Shown: one piece after another, positions 46,128-54,091 of the stretch
Layout of the letters: each line of letters opens with the position of its first letter
Position numbering within the stretch: position 1 is the stretch's first letter
Source: CAYZQH01 sp050300015
GTDB lineage: Bacteria > Pseudomonadota > Gammaproteobacteria > Pseudomonadales > Cellvibrionaceae
Reading direction: 5' to 3'
NCBI GenBank assembly: GCA_050300015.1
Contig: JBNKWZ010000008.1
Coordinates: 124,001-188,000 of the forward strand
Length of the DNA stretch: 64,000 nucleotides
Position numbers and translations under genes: made by a program
Notes under the pieces: model-generated
What the model saw: the letters and a program-made list of their open reading frames with translations, nothing else
Database searches by the model: none
Told to the model about the DNA's origin: nothing

Positions 46128-46174
46128 CTATTAACCCGGCAATCTTTTAGGTTGGATTAATACGGGGTTAATAG
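46128..46174. repeat. Interspersed palindromic repeat, copy D (short 47-base form)
   Basis: Both ends are present, CTATTAACCCGGCA and CGGGGTTAATAG, but the GCGGCAC core hairpin is gone, leaving ATCTTTTAGGTTGGATTAATA in between. It fits tightly between converging genes: one base after the DUF2914 stop and two bases before the stop of the HD-GYP-like gene. Confidence 0.75.
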
Positions 46175-46176
46175 CT

Positions 46177-47493
46177 CTAGTGTTTTAGAAATTTAGACAA
46201 AAAGCCGCGCTTGGGCTCGAACAAAAATCGATGCGCATCCTGCACCAAGGTTTGGGGTACAGCCTGCACCGGCAAGCCGCGTTTAATCATCAGTTTAGAG
46301 GAGGATTCATCGCCTCGACGGGCCAAGTCTAAGTCTACAATTCTGAATTCGGTATAGGGCTTCCCTGAGCGTCTAATCAGTGGAATTACTGAGGCTTGAA
46401 TCCGCTTTTCATAGCTGTTTTCCACCACCATGGCCACGGTGCCATTGCTAATTTGTACCACACTGCCTGTGGGATAAATGCCAATGGCTTGCACAAAAGC
46501 TTCCACCAGAGGCGCATCAAACAATTGGCCCTTCAGTTTGTTGAGGCGAGATATCGCTTGCGCCGGGGATAGGGCGTGCTGGTTAAAAGGGTGCACCAGG
46601 TATTCAAAGGTATCTACCAGCCCCACGATGCGCGCGTGAAATGGAATGTTATTGCTTGCCAAGCGATTGGGGTAACCGCTGCCGTCGTGTCGTTCACAGT
46701 AATGCTTTAGGGTGTTGATGACATCCTTACAGGAAAAATGCTCCTGCTCCAGTTGGTACGTGATTTCACTTAGGTGCTCACGATAGGCTTCAGAATGCTG
46801 CAATACGTTGTGCGATTTGAGCGTCTTGTCGCTCAAGGTGCTTTTGCCAATGCCAGTGAGCATTTGTGCCAAGCTCACATGCAACAGAGAAAACCGGTTT
46901 AAGCCCAACTGCCTGCCCACTATCCCCGCCCACACCGCAGAGCGCACCATATGCAAGAGTACGGGCTTGCGGGTTTGCATGATTTGACACACCCAAGCCA
47001 GGGCGTCGGGGTTACGAATGATGCTTTCCATCAGATCTGAAGTGCACTCCACCAATGGCTCAAGGTGCAGGGATTGGTGTCCAGCAACACGTTGATGCAA
47101 CAAGGTGACCTGGTGCTCAACTAGGGCGATCAACGGGGTAACCTGTTTGAGTTCGTCGGTCATCTTTGAGCTGACCGAGTAGTGCTCAACGCAGTGACGT
47201 CGTTTCCATTTAGAGGGTTCGATAAACAGTGGCGATGTCTTGGGGCTGACAATACGGGCTACAGGTGGCTTATGTCGTTTGGCTGTGGACAGGGGGGCTC
47301 TGCGTGAACGACGCTGATCCACATACACGGTCTGGCAAAATCGTGTGAGGGTATCGATATCCTTTTGGCTTTCGATGGCAAGCCCTTGCAGGGGAAATGG
47401 GGTGTCCGACCAGGGGCGATCCAAGCGCGAGATGTACATACCCACTTCCAGGGCGCTCACTGAGACCGCCTTTTCTACCAGTTCCATGCTCAT
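46177..47493 (-). CDS. HD-GYP domain protein with degenerate HD dyad
   Basis: This 438-residue protein has an N-terminal DUF3391-like region (about 5-95; VSALEVGMYISRLDRPWSDT) and an HD-GYP domain (about 150-345). GYP is intact (HDGSGYP, 269-275). However, the HD dyad that binds the metal is replaced by Thr213-Gly214 in MLTGIGK, where active enzymes have LHDIGK. His181 and His240 remain. HD-GYP proteins hydrolyse cyclic-di-GMP. This one is probably catalytically inactive and may act as a binding or partner protein. It runs convergent to the DUF2914 gene. Confidence 0.9.
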   Translation of the reverse strand: MSMELVEKAVSVSALEVGMYISRLDRPWSDTPFPLQGLAIESQKDIDTLTRFCQTVYVDQRRSRRAPLSTAKRHKPPVARIVSPKTSPLFIEPSKWKRRHCVEHYSVSSKMTDELKQVTPLIALVEHQVTLLHQRVAGHQSLHLEPLVECTSDLMESIIRNPDALAWVCQIMQTRKPVLLHMVRSAVWAGIVGRQLGLNRFSLLHVSLAQMLTGIGKSTLSDKTLKSHNVLQHSEAYREHLSEITYQLEQEHFSCKDVINTLKHYCERHDGSGYPNRLASNNIPFHARIVGLVDTFEYLVHPFNQHALSPAQAISRLNKLKGQLFDAPLVEAFVQAIGIYPTGSVVQISNGTVAMVVENSYEKRIQASVIPLIRRSGKPYTEFRIVDLDLARRGDESSSKLMIKRGLPVQAVPQTLVQDAHRFLFEPKRGFLSKFLKH

Positions 47494-47651
47494 GGTTCCG
47501 CGCTCACTTTGCTTTACTACCGGGGTCGCCTGACAATTTTTGTCAAAAATGTACTTAAAGCGTAGAGGGTGTAAAAGTAAAAGACAATGAAAGAAAAGGC
47601 GTTAAGCAATATTCGAATCAACGCATAAAATTTAGATTTAAACGTTCTAAA

Positions 47652-48338
47652 TCAGATAGATAGGGGCAGAGAAGTTGGCATAGATTTGTGGTCCAGCCAG
47701 TCAATCAGCGGCTCCCAGGCGTCTATATCATCTTTTGTGCGGTTGCTTTTTAACTCGTGGATGCCGAGCCCTAAATCAGAGGCTTTTACATATTGAGTGG
47801 TGTCTCTGAGGGTTGTGATAAAGGGGATGCCCAAAGAATCCAAAAAGCGACACAGGCGGTGATAGACCAAAGCGTTTTTGCGTACACGGTTGGCTACTAC
47901 GGCAATACGCTCTCGCCGTTTGTGTTGCTTGGCCACGAGTAGCAGGTCGGCAATACAGTGTGAGGCGGCGTGAATGTCGATGTCCGAAGGCAATACCGGG
48001 ATCAGAATGGCATCGGCTTTGTCCAGCATATGCGAAAACCCCGTTAAATCCAGGCCTGCGGGAGAGTCCACCACCACATTTTGGGTGTCGGGCTCGGCCC
48101 TTAAAAACCAACTGCGGGTGACACTGTGGGTATGTTTATAGGCGGGAATAGATTGAATCGGCGGCAAATGGCTGGCGCGTTTGCTCAACCAAAAGGTGGC
48201 CGAACCTTGGCCATCATAATCGATCAATGCCGTTTTTCGGCCTTGCTGAGCATAATAGGCGGCTAAATTGGTGGCCAGGGTGGTTTTGCCGGAGCCACCT
48301 TTGGAGTTCAACACAACAACACGTTTTGGGTCAGACAT
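47652..48338 (-). CDS. Orphan ParA-family ATPase
   Basis: This 228-residue protein starts MSDPKRVVVLNSKGGSGKTT, with deviant Walker A KGGSGKTT at 13-20. It has switch I-like DYDGQGSATFWLSKR and Walker B VVVDSPAGLDLTGF. The region up to 48464 in the same frame lacks conservation, so ATG 48338 is used. No ParB-like gene is adjacent. It belongs with the short ParA/MinD-like proteins that position cellular cargo. The upstream 2OG oxygenase gene is divergent. The cargo is unknown. Confidence 0.85.
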   Translation of the reverse strand: MSDPKRVVVLNSKGGSGKTTLATNLAAYYAQQGRKTALIDYDGQGSATFWLSKRASHLPPIQSIPAYKHTHSVTRSWFLRAEPDTQNVVVDSPAGLDLTGFSHMLDKADAILIPVLPSDIDIHAASHCIADLLLVAKQHKRRERIAVVANRVRKNALVYHRLCRFLDSLGIPFITTLRDTTQYVKASDLGLGIHELKSNRTKDDIDAWEPLIDWLDHKSMPTSLPLSI

Positions 48339-48469
48339 AGCGGTACAACTTTTGATTCTCCGTAGTGTGAGTATAGAAGCTCCCATGAGGCGTGCAGGGC
48401 AATATAGCGATTGCCTCATCACGGGTTTCGGCGTATACCGACGTTTTTTAACAGAGGTGAGCAACGACT

Positions 48470-49153
48470 ATGTGCGCTGTAGGCTTGACGTTGATAAAGG
48501 GTCACCAGGGCAGTGGTGGTGATGACGAAGACACGCTCTTCAACGCGATTGCTGCGAGCATCCGTACAAAAGGCTATGCGGTGTTACCGGGCGTACTGCC
48601 CGCACAGGTGACCGATAATTTAATGGAAACGCTCGCGCGTACACACGAGGCTTCGTTTAATCAAGCCGGTGTTGGGCGCGGCGAACAGCAGCTGTTAAAC
48701 CCTTTTATTCGCCGCGATAAGATCCATTGGATCGACCCTGTATCTGCCAATGCCCAAGATTGGTTGGCGTGGACTGCGCGCTTGCAAGTGGCGCTCAATC
48801 GGAGCCTGTTGTTGGGGTTATTTTCGTTCGAGAGTCATTTCGCCATTTATGAACCTGGCGACTTTTATCAAAAACACGTGGATGCCTTTAAAGGGGCGAG
48901 TAACCGTGTGCTGTCTATTGTTACCTACCTCAATCGCGATTGGGAGCCCAACCAAGGTGGTGAATTGGTGTTGTACCACCCTTCGACAGACGATGTGCTC
49001 ACTAAAGTCACTCCGGCATTTGGTACAGTTGTGGTGTTTCTCAGTGAAGAATTTCCCCATGAGGTGTTGGCGGCGAACCGCACGCGTTATAGTGTGGCAG
49101 GGTGGTTTCGCGTCAATACCTCCCTTCCGTACCGAGTGGACCCGCCAAGATAG
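48470..49153 (+). CDS. 2OG-Fe(II) oxygenase (prolyl-4-hydroxylase-like)
   Basis: This 227-residue protein has the double-stranded beta-helix iron site: His136 and Asp138 (YQKHVDAF), His197 (FPHEVL) and the 2-oxoglutarate-binding Arg206 (RTRYSVAGWFR). LSIVTYLNRDWEPNQGGEL matches the SM-20/PHD-type hydroxylases that modify proteins. ATG 48470 follows GAGGTGAG. The target protein is unknown. It is divergent from the orphan ParA gene. Confidence 0.9.
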   Translation: MCAVGLTLIKGHQGSGGDDEDTLFNAIAASIRTKGYAVLPGVLPAQVTDNLMETLARTHEASFNQAGVGRGEQQLLNPFIRRDKIHWIDPVSANAQDWLAWTARLQVALNRSLLLGLFSFESHFAIYEPGDFYQKHVDAFKGASNRVLSIVTYLNRDWEPNQGGELVLYHPSTDDVLTKVTPAFGTVVVFLSEEFPHEVLAANRTRYSVAGWFRVNTSLPYRVDPPR

Positions 49154-49217
49154 TGCTTGAGTTGTCGCATCCATCACCGGTTATACACAGACACAAGAGG
49201 AGCCACCCGGCAACGCT

Positions 49218-50039
49218 TTGAAGTTTATAACGTTACGCGGATTAGAACTCGCTTACTGCGATGAAGGTACGGGTACGCCCGTGGTCATGGTGCATTGCTC
49301 CAGTGGCAATCACCGCATGTGGTTGCCCTACCAGGTGCAAAATCAACATCGCTTAGTGGCACCGGATTTCTATGGTTATGGGCAATCGGAGATTTTTGAT
49401 GCGGCGCATGCTGTCGATGGTGATGTGGACATTGAGTTTGTGAAGGCATTGGTGAATAAATTGGAATCGCCAGTGCATATTGTTGGGCACTCCTACGGCG
49501 GTGCTGTGGTTCTGGAGGTTATGCGTCGGTTTGCCGAGCAGGCGCCTCAAAAAATCAAAAGTGCGTGCTTAATCGAGCCGGTGGCGTTTCACCTGCTTCG
49601 GGAAGATGCCCACTCACAAAATGAGTGGCAAGTCACATCCAGTTTAGGCGAACGTTTTATTCACGACTGTGGGCTTGGTAAAACACAAAGAGCCAGCCGA
49701 ATGTACATGCAATTTTGGATTGGTCGTGTAGGCTGGTGGCTAATGGGTCGTCACAATCAACAAAAAATAGCCAGTACTGCACGAAAAGTCGCGCTAGAGT
49801 TTCGTATGGCTTGGGCCGATGACTTAAAGCCTGAGCAACATGGTGTGATTCAAACACCAACGCTATTATTATACGGTGCGAATACCCCTCGCCCGGCAAA
49901 GCGAATGATCGAATTATTGTACCGATACTTACCGGTCAGCCAAGTTTCAGAGATTCCCAAGGCGGGCCACCTTTGCCCCATAACACATGTGAACGACGTC
50001 AAGGCACAGTTGCAGGCGCATTGGCAAGCGCACGCTTAA
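49218..50039 (+). CDS. Alpha/beta-fold hydrolase
   Basis: This 273-residue cytoplasmic hydrolase has the nucleophile elbow GHSYGG (Ser92, 90-95), an oxyanion-side HCSSGNHRMW, and the C-terminal His segment AGHLCPITH. The start is TTG 49218. An AGGAG lies 16 bases upstream, further than ideal, and no ATG fits better. The substrate cannot be told. It is co-directional with the oxygenase gene 64 bases upstream and convergent with the JetD-like gene. Confidence 0.87.
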   Translation: MKFITLRGLELAYCDEGTGTPVVMVHCSSGNHRMWLPYQVQNQHRLVAPDFYGYGQSEIFDAAHAVDGDVDIEFVKALVNKLESPVHIVGHSYGGAVVLEVMRRFAEQAPQKIKSACLIEPVAFHLLREDAHSQNEWQVTSSLGERFIHDCGLGKTQRASRMYMQFWIGRVGWWLMGRHNQQKIASTARKVALEFRMAWADDLKPEQHGVIQTPTLLLYGANTPRPAKRMIELLYRYLPVSQVSEIPKAGHLCPITHVNDVKAQLQAHWQAHA

Positions 50040-50088
50040 AAAGCGCTTGTTCTTGCCCTAAAGATAATTAAAAAGTTTTGAACCATTG

Positions 50089-50176
50089 AAACACTAGCCA
50101 ATTCGCACAGTGGCGCCAGTGTTTTAAGGGCGGTGATCAAAAAGGTAAGGAGGAGCTATTTGATCACCGGGTTAAT
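50089..50176. repeat. Two-hairpin repeat module F, related to the palindromic family
   Basis: The first hairpin is AAACACT/AGTGTTT (50089-50124), with TGGCGCCA at its right base. The second is a perfect ten-base stem GGTGATCAAA/TTTGATCACC (50132-50168) with AGGAGGAG in the loop. It is followed by GGGTTAATA, the right end of the palindromic family. It lies between two converging genes and could end transcription from either. Confidence 0.65.
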
Positions 50177-50187
50177 ATCCCCCTGAG

Positions 50188-51354
50188 TTACCTAAACCCG
50201 GTGAGGTCGGAACCAAGCACGGCTTCTTGGTCCACAAAAATGCCGCTTTGCCGAAGGGTTGGCAGTATAACTTCATCGGTATAGACACAACCGGTGGTCT
50301 CGGGGTCCACTTGGAATTCCTTCCCGCAGGTTGTGTGACCATGACCTTCGCCGCGCTCTACCATGGTAAGTAATGGACGATAGCCTGCCTGCCAAGCCAC
50401 TAAGGCTGTAAAACTTTGGCGCAGATTTTTTAAAATGGCACATCCGGCAAAATCCAAATCTCCCCAAAAATGGGTGGGCCAATCTTCGTGACTGCGTTCA
50501 AACCACCAGTTTTGAAATTGTTTCACCGACGCCAGATGCTGGCCGCCACTTAAAATCGCAAACGCTGCATTGCCCTGATCGCGCACGCGTGGCGCGCTAC
50601 CAGAAAAACCTGCGCTGTATACCAGTGCAGTATGAGAGGGGTTCAAATTGTTGAGTAGGTGAAAAGTGTCTTGATTTTCCACAAATAGGACGCTTTCAAT
50701 GTGCTCGGGCAATGTTATATTCAGAAGGATTGGACGTGGGGTGACCAGGTGACTAATGCTGGGATAGAGGGTCTGAATCAAACCTTCACGACGATCTAAA
50801 AATTTCGAATCCCCCCAAAAGCATCGAGCAGACAAGGCGCGTAAACTCATGGGTTTGCGTAGTTCGCTGCCAATTTTTGCAAAGCCTTTCAAAATATGTT
50901 CTGGGGATTTATGTGAAACACGAATAGTCTCTGCCAAAGCCTCACCAAAATCTTCAAACTGGTGCGACATCTTTTGTAAGGACTTTTCCCATAATAAAGC
51001 ATAGGGATCGAGGCGAGGGCGGTTTAACCACTCGCGAACCAAGGCTTCTTTTTCTGGAACAAAATTAACGTGCGCGCCTTCATACGGTGGTTGGTAGGGC
51101 TTGGTGGGCACGAGCTTAATTGAAAGAATATGATATTCCTTGTCTAGCGCTTTGATTAAGGCCCAGAGGTATGCGGGGTCGTAGTCGAGGGTGTTGTAAA
51201 GCTCCGGTAAGTTTTTGCTGGAGATTCGTATACTTAAGCGCTCGATTTGTTCGACCTTATCTAAAAATCGTGAGAGTAAATTTTGCAGGATGGGTTCTTC
51301 ATCGAGCCAGTGAGGGCGGCGGGGAAACACATCGGGTTTGGGTTCTGCCATCAT
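50188..51354 (-). CDS. Solo JetD-like protein (DUF3322/DUF2220, Toprim-type nuclease domain)
   Basis: This 388-residue protein resembles JetD, the nuclease subunit of the Wadjet (JetABCD) anti-plasmid system. Its C-terminal half has the Toprim-like pattern: Glu226 in VLFVENQDTFHLL, YSAGFSGSAPRVR, and the acidic pair in HFWGDLDFAGCAILKNLR (Asp299, Asp301). The N-terminal 200 residues match the DUF3322-type arm only loosely. JetA, JetB and JetC genes are absent from both sides. AAGGAG precedes ATG 51354. It may be a defence remnant, a part acting in trans, or a family with its own role. Confidence 0.75.
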   Translation of the reverse strand: MMAEPKPDVFPRRPHWLDEEPILQNLLSRFLDKVEQIERLSIRISSKNLPELYNTLDYDPAYLWALIKALDKEYHILSIKLVPTKPYQPPYEGAHVNFVPEKEALVREWLNRPRLDPYALLWEKSLQKMSHQFEDFGEALAETIRVSHKSPEHILKGFAKIGSELRKPMSLRALSARCFWGDSKFLDRREGLIQTLYPSISHLVTPRPILLNITLPEHIESVLFVENQDTFHLLNNLNPSHTALVYSAGFSGSAPRVRDQGNAAFAILSGGQHLASVKQFQNWWFERSHEDWPTHFWGDLDFAGCAILKNLRQSFTALVAWQAGYRPLLTMVERGEGHGHTTCGKEFQVDPETTGCVYTDEVILPTLRQSGIFVDQEAVLGSDLTGFR

Positions 51355-51949
51355 AAGAACGCTCCTTATGGTTTACGCATCGGGCAAGGCCCCGGCGGCG
51401 CTTGGTTGGCTGCAATGTGCGCGCCACCGTTACCAAAAACCGCGTCGTTTGGCAGCGGGCCAAGCGCTTCGTGTCTTTCCCAGACCGGTTGCGCCTTATG
51501 GTCGGCTCAAGCGGCACTGATCTGTACAAGACCATAGCCTCATACGTTTGACTCCTAAGGTCAAGTAATATTCCCTCATAGTCTGCGCCGACTTACGGGG
51601 CATTTGACTTTAAAATGGCACACAATGTGAGCCCTGTGTGGTCAAAAGCGCACCCCCGAATTTTTATCACCAGCCCACTCCGTGAAACATGGATGTAAAA
51701 GTAAGCGTCCGGTGCCATTGTTGGGGGTTGGGTCAGTAACGTTTGGTAGCGCATTGAACCCATTCGTATATTGCTACATTTGCCTCAACGGCTTTTAAAG
51801 TGCGCTCGAACTTGGGAGGAGGCTTTATTTCCCAAGGAATTGTCTAGGGGCTTTTACGCCTTCAGCTAGGTTAAAATCGCCCTTTGGCGTGTAGAACTGA
51901 TTACCATCTTCACGCCCTCTAAAGTGTTTTGGCAAGGCGTCTGATGACT
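51355..51949. other. 595-base gap without a visible gene
   Basis: It lies between the JetD-like gene start and the phosphoglycerate mutase stop. Frames on both strands are short and lack protein character. No tRNA, CRISPR or terminator is evident. Part of it must hold the promoter of the minus-strand JetD-like gene. It could be the scar of lost genes. Confidence 0.4.
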
Positions 51950-52657
51950 CTAGGCCGCGGTGGCCTCCAGGTAGCCCCAGCCCAATGACCTGCCGCCTTC
52001 ATCAACTTGCATCACAATGGGAGTGCCCGTTGGAATTTCAAAAGCTTCCACCTGACGCTCGCTCATACCACCCAACGCCATAATCAGGGCTCGTAAGGTA
52101 TTGCCGTGCGCGGCAATCAGTAGCCTTTGTTCGTTTTGCAGCTGCGGTATAACGGATGTTTGCCAAAAATCCACAACACGGTTGCGTGTATCGGCCAAGC
52201 TCTCTACAGCAGGTAATAGGTGTTCGGGTAGGTCTTTAAACTGCTCAGAAAACCTGGGATGTCGAGGGTCTGTTAAGCTTAGGGCCGGCGCGGTATCTCG
52301 GTACCCTCTGCGCCACCGCCATACTTGTTTCTCACCCACCTTTTCGATCAACGCCTGTTTGCTTTCTCCCTGCAATGCCCCGTAATGACGTTCGTTAAGG
52401 CGCCAATCTGAAATCATTGTAGCGGTGTTTTGCCCTAGGGACCCCAAAATAATCCGCGCCGTGAGCATGGCCCTTTGCAGGCGAGAACTAAAGGTTTGGT
52501 CAAAATAGAAGCCCCGTTCGCGCAGCAGTCTTCCGGCGCGCTCAGCCTCTGCCATGCCTTGTGACGTAAGCGGCGGATTTGCCCAGCCAGTAAAGCGGCC
52601 CTCGGCATTCCAGGTACTTTGAGCGTGTCGAATCAATACCACATTGTGTGTTTTCAT
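51950..52657 (-). CDS. gpmA: 2,3-bisphosphoglycerate-dependent phosphoglycerate mutase
   Basis: This 235-residue enzyme interconverts 3- and 2-phosphoglycerate in glycolysis. Phospho-acceptor His11 is in LIRHAQSTWN, and LNERHYGALQGESK and HGNTLRAL complete the active site. ATG 52657 with GGAGG seven bases upstream is the start, since the longer frame is not conserved. It is slightly shorter than E. coli GpmA (250). It follows the DUF2061 gene with one base between, and the pair appears to share a Fur-box promoter. Confidence 0.9.
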   Translation of the reverse strand: MKTHNVVLIRHAQSTWNAEGRFTGWANPPLTSQGMAEAERAGRLLRERGFYFDQTFSSRLQRAMLTARIILGSLGQNTATMISDWRLNERHYGALQGESKQALIEKVGEKQVWRWRRGYRDTAPALSLTDPRHPRFSEQFKDLPEHLLPAVESLADTRNRVVDFWQTSVIPQLQNEQRLLIAAHGNTLRALIMALGGMSERQVEAFEIPTGTPIVMQVDEGGRSLGWGYLEATAA

Positions 52658-52658
52658 A

Positions 52659-52862
52659 TTAAGCCTCCAAGGTTTGGGCTGAGGGCGTATTGGACTGGAC
52701 ATTGCCTGTCCAGAATTTCTCGTGAAACCAATAGGCCACGGTGTTTACGGTGGGCTCGACGATGGCCACCAGGCCTCCCACCAAAAGATCGCCCGTGAGT
52801 AACCAGGCCACACTGAAGGCAATGGAAAAATGCATACAAGCAAAGGAAACGGTCTTTTTCAT
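52659..52862 (-). CDS. DUF2061 small membrane protein
   Basis: This 67-residue protein has two hydrophobic helices (about 5-24 and 25-45). MKKTVSFACMHFSIAFSVAW and VEPTVNTVAYWFHEKFW are diagnostic of DUF2061. Its function is unknown. It is first in a two-gene unit with gpmA. A good Fur box lies 38 bases upstream of the start, so iron repression of both genes is expected. Confidence 0.87.
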   Translation of the reverse strand: MKKTVSFACMHFSIAFSVAWLLTGDLLVGGLVAIVEPTVNTVAYWFHEKFWTGNVQSNTPSAQTLEA

Positions 52863-52899
52863 GGTTTTTAACAGCCTTTTCGTAATGTCATGCTTTCAG

Positions 52900-52918
52900 T
52901 GTAATGAGAATCATTATC
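52900..52918. promoter_or_regulatory. Fur box
   Basis: TGTAATGAGAATCATTATC matches 16 of 19 positions of the classical Fur consensus. It sits in an AT-rich promoter region 38 bases before the DUF2061 start, where a bound repressor would overlap the minus-strand -10 region. Confidence 0.75.
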
Positions 52919-53207
52919 ATATTAAAATTAATTAAAAACATAAATTTAATAAACAATTACTATCGTGATGGGTGGCCAACACCCGCCAGGGCCAATGCAG
53001 ACAGACGTCTTTCGGTGGGTTTAAAGCGACGGTTAAACCTTTCTCTAGATCCGTGTTACAGGTTTTCGGCAGGTCGATGACACGCAGGGGGGTGACGCTT
53101 ATTGATGACAAATGTCATGTGAAAGGGGTGACTTTTGACAATGGTGGGTTCACACGTGAAAAACAACAATGGCGGTGTTGTTAAATAAACCCAAAGGAGC
53201 AATAGCC
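52919..53207. other. Intergenic region between the Fur box and a small secreted protein gene
   Basis: The left part is very AT-rich (to about 52965), probably the upstream promoter element of the DUF2061 gene. The rest has no convincing gene. Confidence 0.35.
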
Positions 53208-53411
53208 ATGAAAGCCATGTCGAATTTAATCGAAACCTTCAGTAAAAGTTGTTTACTTATTCTGGTCTTCGCAAGTTTGATGGTTTCGGCCCATCAAGCC
53301 AGTGCCGAGGTGGGCGGATCAAACCGTGCCGTCACTGAAGCCATGAGTAAACTCTACGCAACCTCGCGCGTTGAAGCTGCAAAAATCGCCAGAGAAAAGG
53401 GTTGGCTTTAA
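53208..53411 (+). CDS. Small secreted hypothetical protein
   Basis: This 67-residue product has ATG 53208 after a strong AAAGGAG. Residues 1-33 form a signal peptide (CLLILVFASLMVSAHQASA, cleavage expected after ASA), leaving a mature peptide of about 34 residues (EVGGSNRAVTEAMSKLYATS and a basic end). It resembles no family I can name. It converges with the globin gene. Confidence 0.6.
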   Translation: MKAMSNLIETFSKSCLLILVFASLMVSAHQASAEVGGSNRAVTEAMSKLYATSRVEAAKIAREKGWL

Positions 53412-53456
53412 AGGTTGAGTTTCCTCACTTCACCCCCCTACTAAAGCTGGGATGCC

Positions 53457-53894
53457 CTAAGGTTTTTTGTAGTGATCACACATAAGCCGAATGCTTTCTG
53501 CGGGCACGGATAACTGTTTGATTAAATAGTTTTTAAAAGTCTCGGGGTATTCCAAATCGGTAAGGGCTTTTTCCATACACAGTAACCAGGCGTCTCTGCC
53601 TGCCGTGTCTATGGGCAAGTGACAGTGGGCTCTCGGAATACTGATAGGCCCGAAATGCTCACGGTATAACTTGGGACCACCCATCCAACCCGACAGGAAA
53701 AAAGCCAATTTTTTTCGCGACAGTGTTAAATCTTTGGGGTGCATATCACGTATAGTCTTGGCTTCTGGTAGTTGATCCATACGTTGATAAAATGCATCGA
53801 CCAAACATGTAATACCGTCCAATTCGCCCGCCGCGCGATAGGTGGCGTCGCCCTGACCGTATTCGTTGAATGTGTTGAGGTTGCTGGGGCTCAT
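53457..53894 (-). CDS. Group II truncated haemoglobin (TrHbO type)
   Basis: This 145-residue haem protein has the 2-on-2 globin pattern: YRAAGELDGITCLVDAFY, the MGGPKLYREHFG segment, proximal His90 in IPRAHCHLPI, and distal Trp103 in RDAWLLCM, the mark of group II. Members bind oxygen, NO or sulfide and are linked to redox stress protection. It stands alone, upstream of repeat module G. Confidence 0.9.
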   Translation of the reverse strand: MSPSNLNTFNEYGQGDATYRAAGELDGITCLVDAFYQRMDQLPEAKTIRDMHPKDLTLSRKKLAFFLSGWMGGPKLYREHFGPISIPRAHCHLPIDTAGRDAWLLCMEKALTDLEYPETFKNYLIKQLSVPAESIRLMCDHYKKP

Positions 53895-53930
53895 AAGGTT
53901 TCCGAAATCAAAAATCGAGTGGGGCTGTTG

Positions 53931-54003
53931 TGGCGCTCCTGATAAATCAGCGCCAGTATTTTTAGGGCGTGTAATAAAACCAATAGGAAATCTATTTTAT
54001 TGC
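53931..54003. repeat. Two-hairpin repeat module G
   Basis: The first hairpin is TGGCGCT-11-AGCGCCA (53931-53955). The second is AATAAAA/TTTTATT around a loop with AATAGGAAAT (about 53972-54001). The linking stretch GCCAGTATTTTTAGGGCG is nearly the same as in copy E and module F. It follows the chrA gene (minus strand). Confidence 0.6.
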
Positions 54004-54091
54004 TAGAAAACCTCAGATTAATAAGTTACTAATTTAAGCGTCTTCAAATTAAGTGCCTTCAAAAATTTAAAGAGGCGATCCGGTGTTTAAC

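Noticed and set aside
48339..48464. N-terminal extension of the orphan ParA frame
   Set aside because: The 42 extra residues are not ParA-like. ATG 48338 puts the Walker A motif at the usual position.
51338..51537. Short plus-strand frames opposite the JetD-like gene start
   Set aside because: They lack protein character and overlap a better-supported gene or its promoter.
53145..53165. TTCACACGTGAAAAACA resembling parS
   Set aside because: The left arm does not match and the spacing is off by one base. Not a credible ParB site.
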